Shown here piece by piece: positions 16,498 through 24,905 of a stretch of DNA of 64,000 bases. Numbering within the stretch: the first letter of the stretch is position 1; each line of letters starts with the position of its first letter. The notes under the pieces were generated by a model. That model had not been told where the DNA came from and did not search any database. It worked only from the letters and a program-made list of their open reading frames with translations. Source of the DNA: Bacteroidota bacterium (GTDB taxonomy: Bacteria; Bacteroidota; Bacteroidia; 2-12-FULL-35-15); the NCBI GenBank assembly GCA_947469885.1, contig CANIQT010000001.1, forward strand, positions 124,001 through 188,000. Direction: 5' to 3'. The position numbers and the translations under genes are program-made.

Positions 16498-19400
16498 TTA
16501 TTGAAGTACTATTTTCTTTCGTTTAATCTGTGAATCTGTGGCTACCACCTCCACAAAATAAATTCCTTTTGCAAAGCCGCTCATATCAAGGACCACCCCC
16601 TTACCCCCTCCTTGAAGGGAAGGAGGGGGAACCAGCACACATTCCCCAAGTAAATTATAAATCTCCACTCTTTTAATCTGAAATTTGAAACTTGAAACCT
16701 GAAACAACCCTTCCGTTGGGTTGGGATAAATTGTCCATTCTCCATTTTCCATTGTCAATTCATTTGTTCCCACTGAATAATAATTTACACAAACCGAAGT
16801 ATCAATACAATTTCCAACGGTAACCGCCACTGCATACGAGCCATTGGCAGTGGCAATGTATGATTGACTAATGGCTCCCGGAATTAAAACATATCCTATC
16901 AATGTACAATTATACCACTGATAGGTTGCGTTTGATTGATTGGAAGTTAAGGTATCTGCTGCCTGTGTTATTCCTGCATTCACATTGTTTACTGTAACGG
17001 TTGAAGTGGTAGTAGTTGAACAACCATTATCCGTTCCCGTTATAGTGTAAGTAGTAGTGGCTAGGGGACCTGCCTCTGCTGTGTTTACACCTGTTGGAGT
17101 TGCACCTACGCTCCATGTATAAGTTGATGCTCCATTTGCTGTAAGTGTTGCTGTTTCACCCGAACAAATGGTTGGTGAATTAGCAGAAACAGTTGGTACC
17201 GGATTAACAGTAACCGTTGCAAAAGCAGAATCAACACCACAGGCATTGGTTCCGATTACCGTGTATGTGCTTGTAGAGGCAGGGTTTGCCCCTGCCATAT
17301 TTACTCCAATAGAATCTGCCCCTGCCGACCATACATAAGAATTCCCACCAGTGGCTGTTAAAGTTGCCGTTTGTCCTGCACAAATAGTTGGAGAATTAAC
17401 AGCAATGGCTGATGATGGATTAACGGTAACTATTGACACTGCAGTGTTTGAACATCCATTTGCATCTGTAGTGGTTACCGAATAACTTGTTGTTGCAATT
17501 GGTGATGCTGTTGCACTATCAGTATTTACAGGTGTTGCACCTGCTGACCAAACATAATTATTTCCTCCACTTGCAATTAATGTGGCAGTTTGTCCCAGAC
17601 ATATTGCAGGAGAATTAACAGTAATTGTTGGAGTTGGATTTACAGTAACGGTTGATGTTGCTGTATTTGAACAACCTTGCGTATCAGTTCCTGTAACTGT
17701 ATAATTAGTGGTGGTTATTGGTGAAGCAGTAGCAGTGTTTGCTCCCGAAGATATTGCACCTCCACTCCAGGTATAACTTGTTGCACCACCAGCAGTGAGT
17801 GTTGCTGACTCTCCTGAACAAATGGTTGGAGAATTAACACTTACTGTTGGATTGACTCCACTTACTGTAACAGTTGATACTGCTGTTTTTGTACAACCAT
17901 ATGAATTTGTTCCTGTAACCGTATATGTTGTAGTAACAGTTGGTGAAACTGTTGCAGTGTTCGCTCCTGTCGGTGTTGCTCCGGCACTCCAAGTATAAGA
18001 TGTAGCAGTACCACTTGCAGTTAGTGTTGCTGTTTGCCCTGCACATATTGTTGGAGAATTAACAGAAACAGTCGGAGCGGGATTAACGGTAACTGTAAAC
18101 AGGGAATTACCACCGCTACAATTATTTTGTGTTGGGGTCACTGTATATGTTATAGAACAAGGTATTGCACTGTTATTTATTAATACATTATTAATACTAC
18201 CAAAGCCACTCGTAGCTCCTGTAATACAAGAGCTATTTGAATGTAAATAATTAGCTCCTGTACCTTGAAAAAAGTAACACTCTTGAACCAAAGGAATATA
18301 AGAAACTGTCCCACCAGAACAGATAGTTTGATTTGACGGACTATTAACAATAGTTGGGTATCCATTTATTGTTGTTTGTGAAGCACCTGAAGGGGAAGTG
18401 CAACCATTAACTGTAACAGTAACAGAGTAGGAATATGTAGTGCAATGCATTCCGCCTGGAGCAATAGCTGTAACTGTTTGTCCTGTTGAACTATTAAGAA
18501 ATTGACCAGACCAAAGATAGGAAGCACCTGCAACAGATGAAGTTGTTAAAGTCAAATTTTGTGTGCATCCAACTAATGTATTTCCGGAAATAATAACAGT
18601 GGGGGTAGCTGGTGTCTGATGAACAGTAACCGTTGCCACTGCCGTTGAACTTCCGCAACTATTCGTTCCCGTTACTGTATATGTTGTGGTAACGGTTGGT
18701 GATGCACTTGCAGTATTTACCCCTGTAGAACTTGCACCCCCTGCCCAGGTATAACTTGTTGCACCACCAGCAGTGAGTGTTGCTGACTCTCCTGAACAAA
18801 TGGTTGGAGAATTAACAGTAACCGTTGGATTGACTCCACTTACTGTAACTGTTGCCACGGCTGTTTTTGTACAACCATAAGAATTTGTTCCAGTAACCGT
18901 ATAGCTTGTAGTTACTGTTGGTGAAACGGTTGCAGTGTTTACTCCTGTCGGTGTTGCCCCTGCACTCCAAGTATAAGATGTAGCTGTACCACTTGCGGTA
19001 AGTGTTGCCGTTTGACCTGCACATATTGTTGGTGAATTAACGGTAACTGTTGGGGCGGGATTGACGGTTACTGTAAAAGAGAAGTATTGAGGCCACATCC
19101 AACAAGCATTATTAGTTAACATTATAGTATAGGTAGCTGTACAAGGCACAGTTCCTGTATTTACAAGTAAATCATTTATCGAGTTACCACTTGTTGAAAA
19201 ACCTGTAATAAAAGAGGGGGAGGTATGACTTATTGTAAGATTTGCATAACAATTCAAATATATGGAAGGGATGTAAGAAACCGTTCCTCCCGAACAGATA
19301 GTTAAATTGGATGGAGGATTATTAAGTGAAGGTGCCTGATATGAAATGGTTTGCCAGGTGCTCATTGGAGAGGTGCAACCATTAACTGTTATGGTAAGTG

Positions 19401-20268
19401 AAAAATCTGTTTGAGTAGAACAAGCGAAAAAATTAGTGTATGGTATAGCTGAATAATTAGAGGATGAAGAACCACCGGGACCAGTTCCTCCTGTCCAATT
19501 GTAGGTGGCTCCCGCAACTGGAGTGGTTGATAAATTCACATAATTTTCACCACAAATATCATTAATTGGACCAGTAATATCAGGCGCAGCCATTGTCGGA
19601 CAACCAACCGTCACCACCGCATTCCCACTCACAACAGTATTTAAACCACTTCCACCACCTCCGCCACCATTACAATAATTAGAAATCACCACGTGATAGG
19701 CATTTCCATTCATTCCATAAACAACAGGATTGGCATAAAAAGTATAAATGGAAGTATGCCCTACGGTATCAATAGTAGTTTTAACCAATGTATTTGGGTT
19801 TCGATACCAACGATAGGTAAATGGTGGTGTTCCATTTACGGTTACAGAAAATGAAATGGTGGTAATTGCCCCTGCTGTAAATGTTTGAGAAAGCGGTTGA
19901 ATACTAATGGAAACAGGAATACAAATTAAATGTACCACATTACTAGTTACTGAATTTAAACCCGAACAATTGGTAATAATACAATAATAAGTATTGCTGC
20001 TATCCGCCATGGTTAAGGGAGGTGTATTGTAATTATTGGTTGCAGAAGCACTGTTAACGGTGCTATCCACCACTACTCCATTTTTATACCAGTAATAATT
20101 AAAAGGAGAACTGCCCGAAACGGTAACATTAAAATGTGCAGCTCCGGGAATAGAATCGTTTTGGTTTTGAGGTTGGGTGGTGATGCTAACAGCAGTGCAT
20201 TGGGCTTGTGCAGTGTACAGTGCACAGTGAATAGTGAACAGTAAGAAAAGAAGTAGTACTTTTTTCAT
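16498..20268 (-). CDS. Large Ig-like repeat protein with T9SS type-A sorting domain
   Basis: 1256 residues. Signal peptide at the N-terminus (KKVLLLFLLFTIHCALYTAQ, then AQC). Residues about 25-230 hold Ig-like modules (QPQNQND...YYWYKNG). From about 405 a series of roughly 80-residue PKD/Ig-like modules repeats the pattern VNSPTICxGxxATLTAxG...YTWSxGA...TVTGTNxxG. Two module pairs are almost identical at DNA level (17769-18098 and 18746-19077). The C-terminus is a T9SS type-A domain (WTIYPNPTEGLFQVSSFKF ... GIYFVEVVATDSQIKRKKIV). This domain contains segments encoded by word-like repeats (NELTMENGEW, FQVSSFKFQ, VPPPSLQGGGKG). Likely a secreted, surface-attached adhesin; ligand unknown. Confidence 0.88.
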   Translation of the reverse strand: MKKVLLLFLLFTIHCALYTAQAQCTAVSITTQPQNQNDSIPGAAHFNVTVSGSSPFNYYWYKNGVVVDSTVNSASATNNYNTPPLTMADSSNTYYCIITNCSGLNSVTSNVVHLICIPVSISIQPLSQTFTAGAITTISFSVTVNGTPPFTYRWYRNPNTLVKTTIDTVGHTSIYTFYANPVVYGMNGNAYHVVISNYCNGGGGGGSGLNTVVSGNAVVTVGCPTMAAPDITGPINDICGENYVNLSTTPVAGATYNWTGGTGPGGSSSSNYSAIPYTNFFACSTQTDFSLTITVNGCTSPMSTWQTISYQAPSLNNPPSNLTICSGGTVSYIPSIYLNCYANLTISHTSPSFITGFSTSGNSINDLLVNTGTVPCTATYTIMLTNNACWMWPQYFSFTVTVNPAPTVTVNSPTICAGQTATLTASGTATSYTWSAGATPTGVNTATVSPTVTTSYTVTGTNSYGCTKTAVATVTVSGVNPTVTVNSPTICSGESATLTAGGATSYTWAGGASSTGVNTASASPTVTTTYTVTGTNSCGSSTAVATVTVHQTPATPTVIISGNTLVGCTQNLTLTTSSVAGASYLWSGQFLNSSTGQTVTAIAPGGMHCTTYSYSVTVTVNGCTSPSGASQTTINGYPTIVNSPSNQTICSGGTVSYIPLVQECYFFQGTGANYLHSNSSCITGATSGFGSINNVLINNSAIPCSITYTVTPTQNNCSGGNSLFTVTVNPAPTVSVNSPTICAGQTATLTASGTATSYTWSAGATPTGANTATVSPTVTTTYTVTGTNSYGCTKTAVSTVTVSGVNPTVSVNSPTICSGESATLTAGGATSYTWSGGAISSGANTATASPITTTNYTVTGTDTQGCSNTATSTVTVNPTPTITVNSPAICLGQTATLIASGGNNYVWSAGATPVNTDSATASPIATTSYSVTTTDANGCSNTAVSIVTVNPSSAIAVNSPTICAGQTATLTATGGNSYVWSAGADSIGVNMAGANPASTSTYTVIGTNACGVDSAFATVTVNPVPTVSANSPTICSGETATLTANGASTYTWSVGATPTGVNTAEAGPLATTTYTITGTDNGCSTTTTSTVTVNNVNAGITQAADTLTSNQSNATYQWYNCTLIGYVLIPGAISQSYIATANGSYAVAVTVGNCIDTSVCVNYYSVGTNELTMENGEWTIYPNPTEGLFQVSSFKFQIKRVEIYNLLGECVLVPPPSLQGGGKGVVLDMSGFAKGIYFVEVVATDSQIKRKKIVLQ
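16588..16763. repeat. Word-like repeats in the sorting-domain coding region
   Basis: Within the last coding part of the large Ig-like gene lie three repeat types seen elsewhere between genes: a CCCCCT/AGGGGG word pair (about 16588-16628), TCTGAAATTTGAAACTTGAA words (about 16674-16707; compare the spacer at 22958-22981) and TCTCCATTTTCCATTGTCAA words (about 16738-16763). All are in frame and encode loop-like residues. Confidence 0.65.
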
Positions 20269-20275
20269 CTTACAG

Positions 20276-20310
20276 ATTTGTAAATTTGTATTTATTCGTA
20301 ATTCGTAACC
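20276..20310. repeat. Inverted copy of the GGTTACGAATTAC repeat
   Basis: The reverse complement of this 35-base stretch matches 1964-1998 at 32 of 35 positions and resembles 16423-16488. It lies just upstream of the large Ig-like gene (minus strand). Confidence 0.75.
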
Positions 20311-20440
20311 AATCTATTTGTCAAAGATAAGGAAAATAGTTGATAACCACTTTTGAGATTACTGGTGAAAACATCAACCTTTGGCTAAAGGCACTTTTGT
20401 TAAAAAATTGCGAAAATCATCTATTCGTCCTATAGTTTTA

Positions 20441-20724
20441 AGTACACGCCCTCTAGTAAGTCCACTGCCAATAGTTGTAAGACTGCCTCTACTTATAACT
20501 ATACTGCCTCTACTTACAACTATACTGCCTCTACTTATAACTATACTGCCTCTACTTATAACTATACTGCCTCTACTTATAACTACACTGCCTCTACTTA
20601 TAACTATACTGCCTCTACTTATAACTATACTGCCTCTACTTACAACTACACTGCCTCTACTTATAACTACACTGCCTCTACTTATAAGTACACTGAGAAT
20701 AGTTATAACTATACTGCCCCAAGT
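20441..20724. repeat. 21-bp tandem array in a gene-free spacer
   Basis: Ten nearly identical 21-bp units run from 20482 to 20691 (core CTGCCTCTACTTATAAC), with diverged units on both sides, about 13 in all. The unit centre ACTTATAACT is a near-palindrome with one mismatched pair; the last two units carry the perfect forms ACTTATAAGT and AGTTATAACT. Because 21 is a multiple of three, a frame stays open (20381-20821, LPLLITI repeats, TTG start), but I regard that as a by-product. The rest of 20269-20926 holds hairpin repeats and a promoter, with no other gene. Confidence 0.85.
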
Positions 20725-20743
20725 AGATTTTTTAAAAGTTTTT

Positions 20744-20895
20744 AGCCGTTGTTGGTGTTATCACCAACAACTCAAAACATTTTCCCTCTCTTTTTACCTA
20801 TTCATATATATATGTATTTAGCCGTTGTTGGTGTTATCACCAAAAACTCAAAATATTTTCCCTCTCTTTATACCTATACATATATATATATGTAT
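20744..20895. repeat. Two 76-bp direct repeats with GTTGTTGGTG hairpins
   Basis: Two tandem units of 76 bp, each beginning with a hairpin GTTGTTGGTG-TTAT-CACCAACAAC (20748-20771 perfect; 20824-20847 with one arm changed to CACCAAAAAC), then a conserved CCCTCTCTTT tract and a TATATATA run. The second unit ends in the likely promoter of the gene at 20927. Confidence 0.85.
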
Positions 20896-20900
20896 TTTTG
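20893..20900 (+). promoter_or_regulatory. TAnnTTTG -7 box (TATTTTTG)
   Basis: TATTTTTG fits the -7 consensus and lies 26 bases before the ATG at 20927. It sits at the end of the second 76-bp repeat; the first repeat has the start of the same TATTT tract (TGTATTTAGCC) but not the final TTTG. Confidence 0.4.
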
Positions 20901-20926
20901 CAAACCAAATCCAAAAACCAAACAAA

Positions 20927-21580
20927 ATGAACATAGCAGTATTAGGAACAGGAACAGTGGGCGATACCATCGGCTCCAAATTAATTGACCTCGGGCACAC
21001 CGTAATGATGGGCTCCAGAACAACTACGAACGAAAAAGCACAAAAGTTTGTAGCCAAACATAACGGCAAAGCCACAGCAGGCACATTTGCCGATGCCTGT
21101 GCTTTTGGTGAAATTATTTTTAATTGTACTTCGGGTGGTGGCTCTATGGAAGCATTAAAATCAGTGGGAGATAACAACCTGAACGGAAAAATAATAATAG
21201 ATATTTCCAATCCATTGGATTTTTCGAAAGGTATGCCCCCTACTCTATCGGTGGTCAACACCACATCTTTGGGCGAAGAAATTCAAAGAACATTTCCTGC
21301 AGCCAAAGTAGTAAAAACCCTCAACACCATGTGGTGTGGACTGATGGTAAATCCTGTCCTGATAAACGGTGGAGACCACAACGTGTTTATGAGTGGAAAC
21401 GATGCTGATGCAAAACAACAAGTAAAAGAACTATTGAAATCGTTCGGCTGGATAGAAACTAATATTGTTGATTTAGGAGACATTACTACCGCCCGAGGAC
21501 CCGAAATGTATTTACCAATATGGTTGCGGATTTATGGAGCAACCAATAATGGAGCATTTAATATTAAGATAGTGAAGTAA
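20927..21580 (+). CDS. NADP-binding oxidoreductase, F420H2:NADP-oxidoreductase-like
   Basis: 217 residues. The N-terminal NADP-binding fold is clear (MNIAVLGTGTVGDTIGSKLI, and GSRT as the NADP-preferring loop). The middle has IIFNCTSGGGSMEALKSVGD and IIIDISNPLDFSKGMPPTLS, and the end has KTLNTMWCGLMVNP and GDITTARGPEMYLPIWLRIY, typical of the small NADPH-dependent reductase family related to archaeal Fno. No F420 pathway is visible here, and in bacteria these enzymes may use other partners. The start at 20927 is chosen because the frame before it lies in repeats. Confidence 0.85.
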   Translation: MNIAVLGTGTVGDTIGSKLIDLGHTVMMGSRTTTNEKAQKFVAKHNGKATAGTFADACAFGEIIFNCTSGGGSMEALKSVGDNNLNGKIIIDISNPLDFSKGMPPTLSVVNTTSLGEEIQRTFPAAKVVKTLNTMWCGLMVNPVLINGGDHNVFMSGNDADAKQQVKELLKSFGWIETNIVDLGDITTARGPEMYLPIWLRIYGATNNGAFNIKIVK

Positions 21581-21609
21581 AATACAGCCCCAAGTTTTAT
21601 TTAACTTAA

Positions 21610-21811
21610 CTTGCTAGTTGAAAAAGTACTTGTATTGGGCTATTAACAATAGCCCCGACCTTTAGGTCGGGGGAAATTATTTAATATGTAATCGGGCTTT
21701 AGCCTAACAAAAAGAACAACTTTTTTGGCTAAAGCCAATTTTCCAAATCAAATGATACCACGACCTAAAGGTCGTGGCTATTGACTTTCAAACCATTTTA
21801 CAACTAGCAAG
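21610..21811. repeat. Nested palindromic element of about 200 bp
   Basis: Three levels of inverted repeats are concentric. Outer arms CTTGCTAGTTG (21610-21620) and CAACTAGCAAG (21801-21811) are perfect. The next arms, 21647-21672 and 21758-21783, pair at 24 of 26 positions; each is itself a hairpin (CCCCGACC-TTTA-GGTCGGGG and CCACGACC-TAAA-GGTCGTGG). The inner arms GGCTTTAGCC (21695-21704) and GGCTAAAGCC (21727-21736) are perfect. It lies between convergent genes. No reading frame is seen. Confidence 0.85.
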
Positions 21812-21823
21812 CAGAACTTTAAA

Positions 21824-21936
21824 GCCGTTGTTGGTGTTTTTCACCAACAACTCTAAATAGAACCTTATTTACTAATTAAAGCCATTGTTGGTGTTATCAC
21901 CAACAACTCTAAATAGAACCTTATTTACTAATTACT
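21824..21936. repeat. Tandem 57-bp repeat overlapping the gatC 3' end
   Basis: Two units (21824-21880 and 21881-21936) share a GTTGTTGGTG-type hairpin and then CTCTAAATAGAACCTTATTT. The right-hand unit includes the last codons and stop of gatC (minus strand), so the duplicated segment is the gatC tail plus its downstream hairpin. Both hairpins could act as a transcript end or a 3' protecting structure. Confidence 0.8.
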
Positions 21937-22211
21937 TTCGGCACTTTTATATAATCCGAATCGTGTTTAGGGGCATTTTTCAAACCTTCGGCTTGTGTAA
22001 TTTCTTTCTTCACTTCGTCTTCCCGCATATTGTTTACTTCATTATTCATATAAATAAGCGGCTCTACATTAGTAGTGTCCAATTCGTTCAGTTTTTCGAT
22101 AAACGAAAGCATGTTGTTCATGTCTTTTTTAATTTGCTCTTTGGCTTCGTTTTCAAATTCAAGTCTTGCCAAATGAGCAATTTTATCAACGGTGGTGTTA
22201 TCAATTTGCAT
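21921..22211 (-). CDS. gatC: Glutamyl-tRNA(Gln)/Asp-tRNA(Asn) amidotransferase subunit C
   Basis: 96 residues. GatC holds the GatA and GatB subunits together in the enzyme that converts Glu-tRNA(Gln) to Gln-tRNA(Gln). Family features: TTVDKIAHLARLEFENEAKE at the N-terminus, NMLSFIEKLNELDTTNVEPL in the middle, and the conserved R-D pair in NNMREDEV. It overlaps the upstream acyltransferase gene by 11 bases. gatA and gatB are not in the window, which is usual in this phylum. The last four codons lie within a duplicated repeat. Confidence 0.93.
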   Translation of the reverse strand: MQIDNTTVDKIAHLARLEFENEAKEQIKKDMNNMLSFIEKLNELDTTNVEPLIYMNNEVNNMREDEVKKEITQAEGLKNAPKHDSDYIKVPKVISK

Positions 22212-22953
22212 GGTTATAATTTGTTAGTTCGTTTTGTATAATGTCGTACACTTTGGTGCGCAAAGATATTAAATCATTTTCATCCATGCCAATGGTAGAA
22301 ACAGGAGGATGCACCACAATGCGCGAAACACCTGGTTTTCCGGTTGCTTTAAAGTATCCCCCGTTTTGTAATAACTTCCAATTATTTAAAAAGGTGATGG
22401 GCACAATGGGTACTTGTTTTTCGATAGCAAGTTTAAAAGCCCCATTTTTAAAGCCCCTTAACTTACCATTGCTCGATATACCTGCTTCAGGAAAAATAAA
22501 AACAGCTTGCCCCATGTCTATATCGGCTCCTGCACGCATAAATGCACGGTGCGATGATTTGTTGTTTTCTCTATTCACCAAAATATTCATTTCTTTGAAA
22601 AAGATACGGAACAAAGGCGCACGGTCTAATTCCTGTTTTCCCATAAACACAAAAAAGTTAGGGATTACTAAATAACTAACCACAATATCGAGATAAGAAC
22701 TATGGTTAGCGCAATAAATACAAGGTTGAGGCAATTCCTGTTTTTTTGTTTTCCATGTAATTTTATAAAACAATAAGGGAACAATCATAATCCAATGTGC
22801 CCACACTTTTTTTAATTTGAAAGCAATGGGGAACCATTTTCGTTTCGATAAAAAAATAAAAAATAAAGGGTAAAGAACAAGTAAGCCCAACACAAAGTTG
22901 AGGATAAAAATTGTTTTCCAAACAAAACGAGGTATAATTAAAAGATAGTTCAA
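22201..22953 (-). CDS. plsC: 1-acyl-sn-glycerol-3-phosphate acyltransferase
   Basis: 250 residues. It adds the second acyl chain to make phosphatidic acid at the inner membrane. An N-terminal hydrophobic segment (ILNFVLGLLVLYPLFFIFL) is followed by the catalytic CANHSSYLDIV (His-x4-Asp), ILVNRENNKSSHRAF, and FIFPEAGISSNGKLRGFKNG, the glycerophosphate-binding block. The ATG at 22953 is flanked by TCTGAAATTTGAAA repeat words. It lies inside a minus-strand run from rfbA to gatC, so cotranscription is likely. Confidence 0.92.
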   Translation of the reverse strand: MNYLLIIPRFVWKTIFILNFVLGLLVLYPLFFIFLSKRKWFPIAFKLKKVWAHWIMIVPLLFYKITWKTKKQELPQPCIYCANHSSYLDIVVSYLVIPNFFVFMGKQELDRAPLFRIFFKEMNILVNRENNKSSHRAFMRAGADIDMGQAVFIFPEAGISSNGKLRGFKNGAFKLAIEKQVPIVPITFLNNWKLLQNGGYFKATGKPGVSRIVVHPPVSTIGMDENDLISLRTKVYDIIQNELTNYNHAN

Positions 22954-22983
22954 TTTGTAATCTGAAATTTGAAATCTGAAATC

Positions 22984-23967
22984 CTAAATTTGTCTTACCA
23001 TTAAACTTTCTGCAAAAGCAATAAGCTCTTGCTTTTTTGTTTCATCCACAGGAATTGGTTTCAGATGTGTTAAAGCTATATCGTATTGTTTTTTCATTTC
23101 CTGATGAGCAAGTTCTTTTACGTTCAAAAAATTATAAATGCTCGTTACTGCTTCCACTTTTTCTTGTGGATTAAATTCAGGTGCGTTTATCCATTGTTGC
23201 AATTCCTCTTTCATGTATCGGTTACCTTCGGCTATTTCCATAGCTTTCAACAACAGATATGTTTTTTTGTTGGCAATAATATCACCGCCTTTTTGTTTTC
23301 CGAATTTATCAGCATCAGCAAACACATCTAAAATATCATCCTGTAATTGAAAAGCAATGCCAATATGCTTTCCAAAATTGTAAAGCGATTGTGCATCTTC
23401 TTCGCGTGCATTGCCAATAATACTACCTATTTTCAAACTTCCGGCCAGCAACACAGCTGTTTTCAATTCAATCATTTTTAAATAATGAAGAATAGAAACC
23501 TTAGGAAGTTTTTCGAAATTCATATCCAATTGTTGCCCCTCGCAAACTTTTACGGCCGTGTCGCTAAAAATATCGAGCAGCTTTGGAAGTATAGTTAAAT
23601 CAGCCTTGCAGAGCTCCTGATAAGCTTTCACCATCATCGCATCAGCCGATAAAATGGCAGTATTGTCGTTCCACTTTATATGCACAGTGGGTTGATTTCT
23701 CCGCAATGGAGCCTTGTCCATAATATCATCGTGTACCAAAGTAAAGTTGTGAAACAGTTCTACCGCAACTGCGGGGTGGATAGCTTTGGATGTATCGCCA
23801 CCAAAAAAATCGCAACCCATCATCACCAACACAGGGCGCAATCGTTTGCCACCAAGCGACATGATGTACGATATAGGTTCGTAAAGTTCTTTAGGATGTG
23901 TGCCGTACGATTTATCTTTCAGCGCAAGTTCTATCTCCTGTTGATATGCAGTGCTCCTGTTTGGCAA
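22984..23967 (-). CDS. Polyprenyl synthetase family protein
   Basis: 327 residues. It builds a linear prenyl diphosphate from IPP and an allylic starter. Both Asp-rich motifs are present: FTLVHDDIMDKAPLRRNQPT and AFQLQDDILDVFADADKFGK, with the family GGKRLRP near residue 40. The start is TTG at 23967, three bases after the epimerase stop; no in-frame ATG precedes the conserved GGKRLRP region. Product chain length depends on residues before the first Asp motif (AVELFHNFTLVHDD) and cannot be settled here, so geranylgeranyl or octaprenyl type are both possible. Confidence 0.9.
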   Translation of the reverse strand: MPNRSTAYQQEIELALKDKSYGTHPKELYEPISYIMSLGGKRLRPVLVMMGCDFFGGDTSKAIHPAVAVELFHNFTLVHDDIMDKAPLRRNQPTVHIKWNDNTAILSADAMMVKAYQELCKADLTILPKLLDIFSDTAVKVCEGQQLDMNFEKLPKVSILHYLKMIELKTAVLLAGSLKIGSIIGNAREEDAQSLYNFGKHIGIAFQLQDDILDVFADADKFGKQKGGDIIANKKTYLLLKAMEIAEGNRYMKEELQQWINAPEFNPQEKVEAVTSIYNFLNVKELAHQEMKKQYDIALTHLKPIPVDETKKQELIAFAESLMVRQI

Positions 23968-23970
23968 GGG

Positions 23971-24903
23971 TTATAATATAAAGGAAGTATTTTGCAACAC
24001 TTTTTTTAATCCGTCTTCTAAAGGTATAGTTTCCTTATTAAGCAATTGTTTCATTTTTGTCACATCCGGTTTTCTGCGTGTCATATCTCCTTCTTTTAGT
24101 GCAGGAAGATGAATAATCTTAGAAGATGAATCGGTTAAACGGATAATTAATTTCGCTAATTCAAGAATCGGAATTTCCACATCTCCACCAATATTTACAA
24201 CATCATTAATAAATTTATTCTGATAAAATGCGTTGGTTGTAGCAGTAATGTTATCGTCAATAAAGCAGAAGGTACGGGTTTGCGAGCCATCACCATAAAT
24301 GGTAATGTCCTTGCCCGACAATGCACTCGAAATAAATTTAGAAACCACAAAGTCCTTACTTTGTTTTGGTCCGTAGGTATTAAAGAAACGGAAGATGGTA
24401 TAATCCAAATCGAATTCCTGTTTGTAGGATTTTAAATACGATTCCCCCACATTCTTTACAATTGCATAAGGCAAACGTGAGTTCAAAGGAGTGGTATGTT
24501 CGTTTTGCGGAAACTCCACAGGCTCACCATATACTTCGGATGAAGATGAAAAATAAACACGTTTCACACCTGTATTTTTCGAAAGATTCAAAACATTTTT
24601 TATCCCGAAAATATCTTCGAGCACACTCACCGGATTTTCTTGAGTACGTGCAACTCCCACCATTGCAGCATAATGAAACACATAATCGAAAGAGTAAGAA
24701 TAAAACACTCCAGAAATATCCTGGAAATTGTTTACATCACATTTAATAAATTTGATGTTGTTATGTTTCGATGCTGGTATTTTTTCCACTTTGCCGGTAA
24801 GAAAATTATCAACGATAACAATGTTGTGTTCTGCTTTTTCCGCTAATTTTTCTGCCAAATAAGAAGGGATGAAACCCGCTCCGCCAGTAATAAGAATCTT
24901 CAT
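23971..24903 (-). CDS. NAD-dependent sugar epimerase/dehydratase
   Basis: 310 residues, extended short-chain dehydrogenase family acting on nucleotide sugars. It shows YFSSSSEVYGEPVEFPQNEH and the catalytic pair YAIVK (Tyr-x3-Lys), then FRFFNTYGPKQSKDFVVSKF. The cofactor loop is GGAGFIP rather than the usual GGAGFIG, so the third glycine is Pro. It follows rfbA by 2 bases and is followed by the polyprenyl synthase after 3 bases. Together with RfbA it may supply a dTDP- or UDP-sugar for a surface glycan; the exact substrate is unknown. Confidence 0.87.
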   Translation of the reverse strand: MKILITGGAGFIPSYLAEKLAEKAEHNIVIVDNFLTGKVEKIPASKHNNIKFIKCDVNNFQDISGVFYSYSFDYVFHYAAMVGVARTQENPVSVLEDIFGIKNVLNLSKNTGVKRVYFSSSSEVYGEPVEFPQNEHTTPLNSRLPYAIVKNVGESYLKSYKQEFDLDYTIFRFFNTYGPKQSKDFVVSKFISSALSGKDITIYGDGSQTRTFCFIDDNITATTNAFYQNKFINDVVNIGGDVEIPILELAKLIIRLTDSSSKIIHLPALKEGDMTRRKPDVTKMKQLLNKETIPLEDGLKKVLQNTSFIL

Positions 24904-24905
24904 AA

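Noticed and set aside
20381..20821. 146-codon open frame with LPLLITI repeats, beginning with TTG
   Set aside because: It exists because the 21-bp DNA repeat is a multiple of three and lacks stops; the start is weak, the flanks are non-coding, and the product has no globular features.
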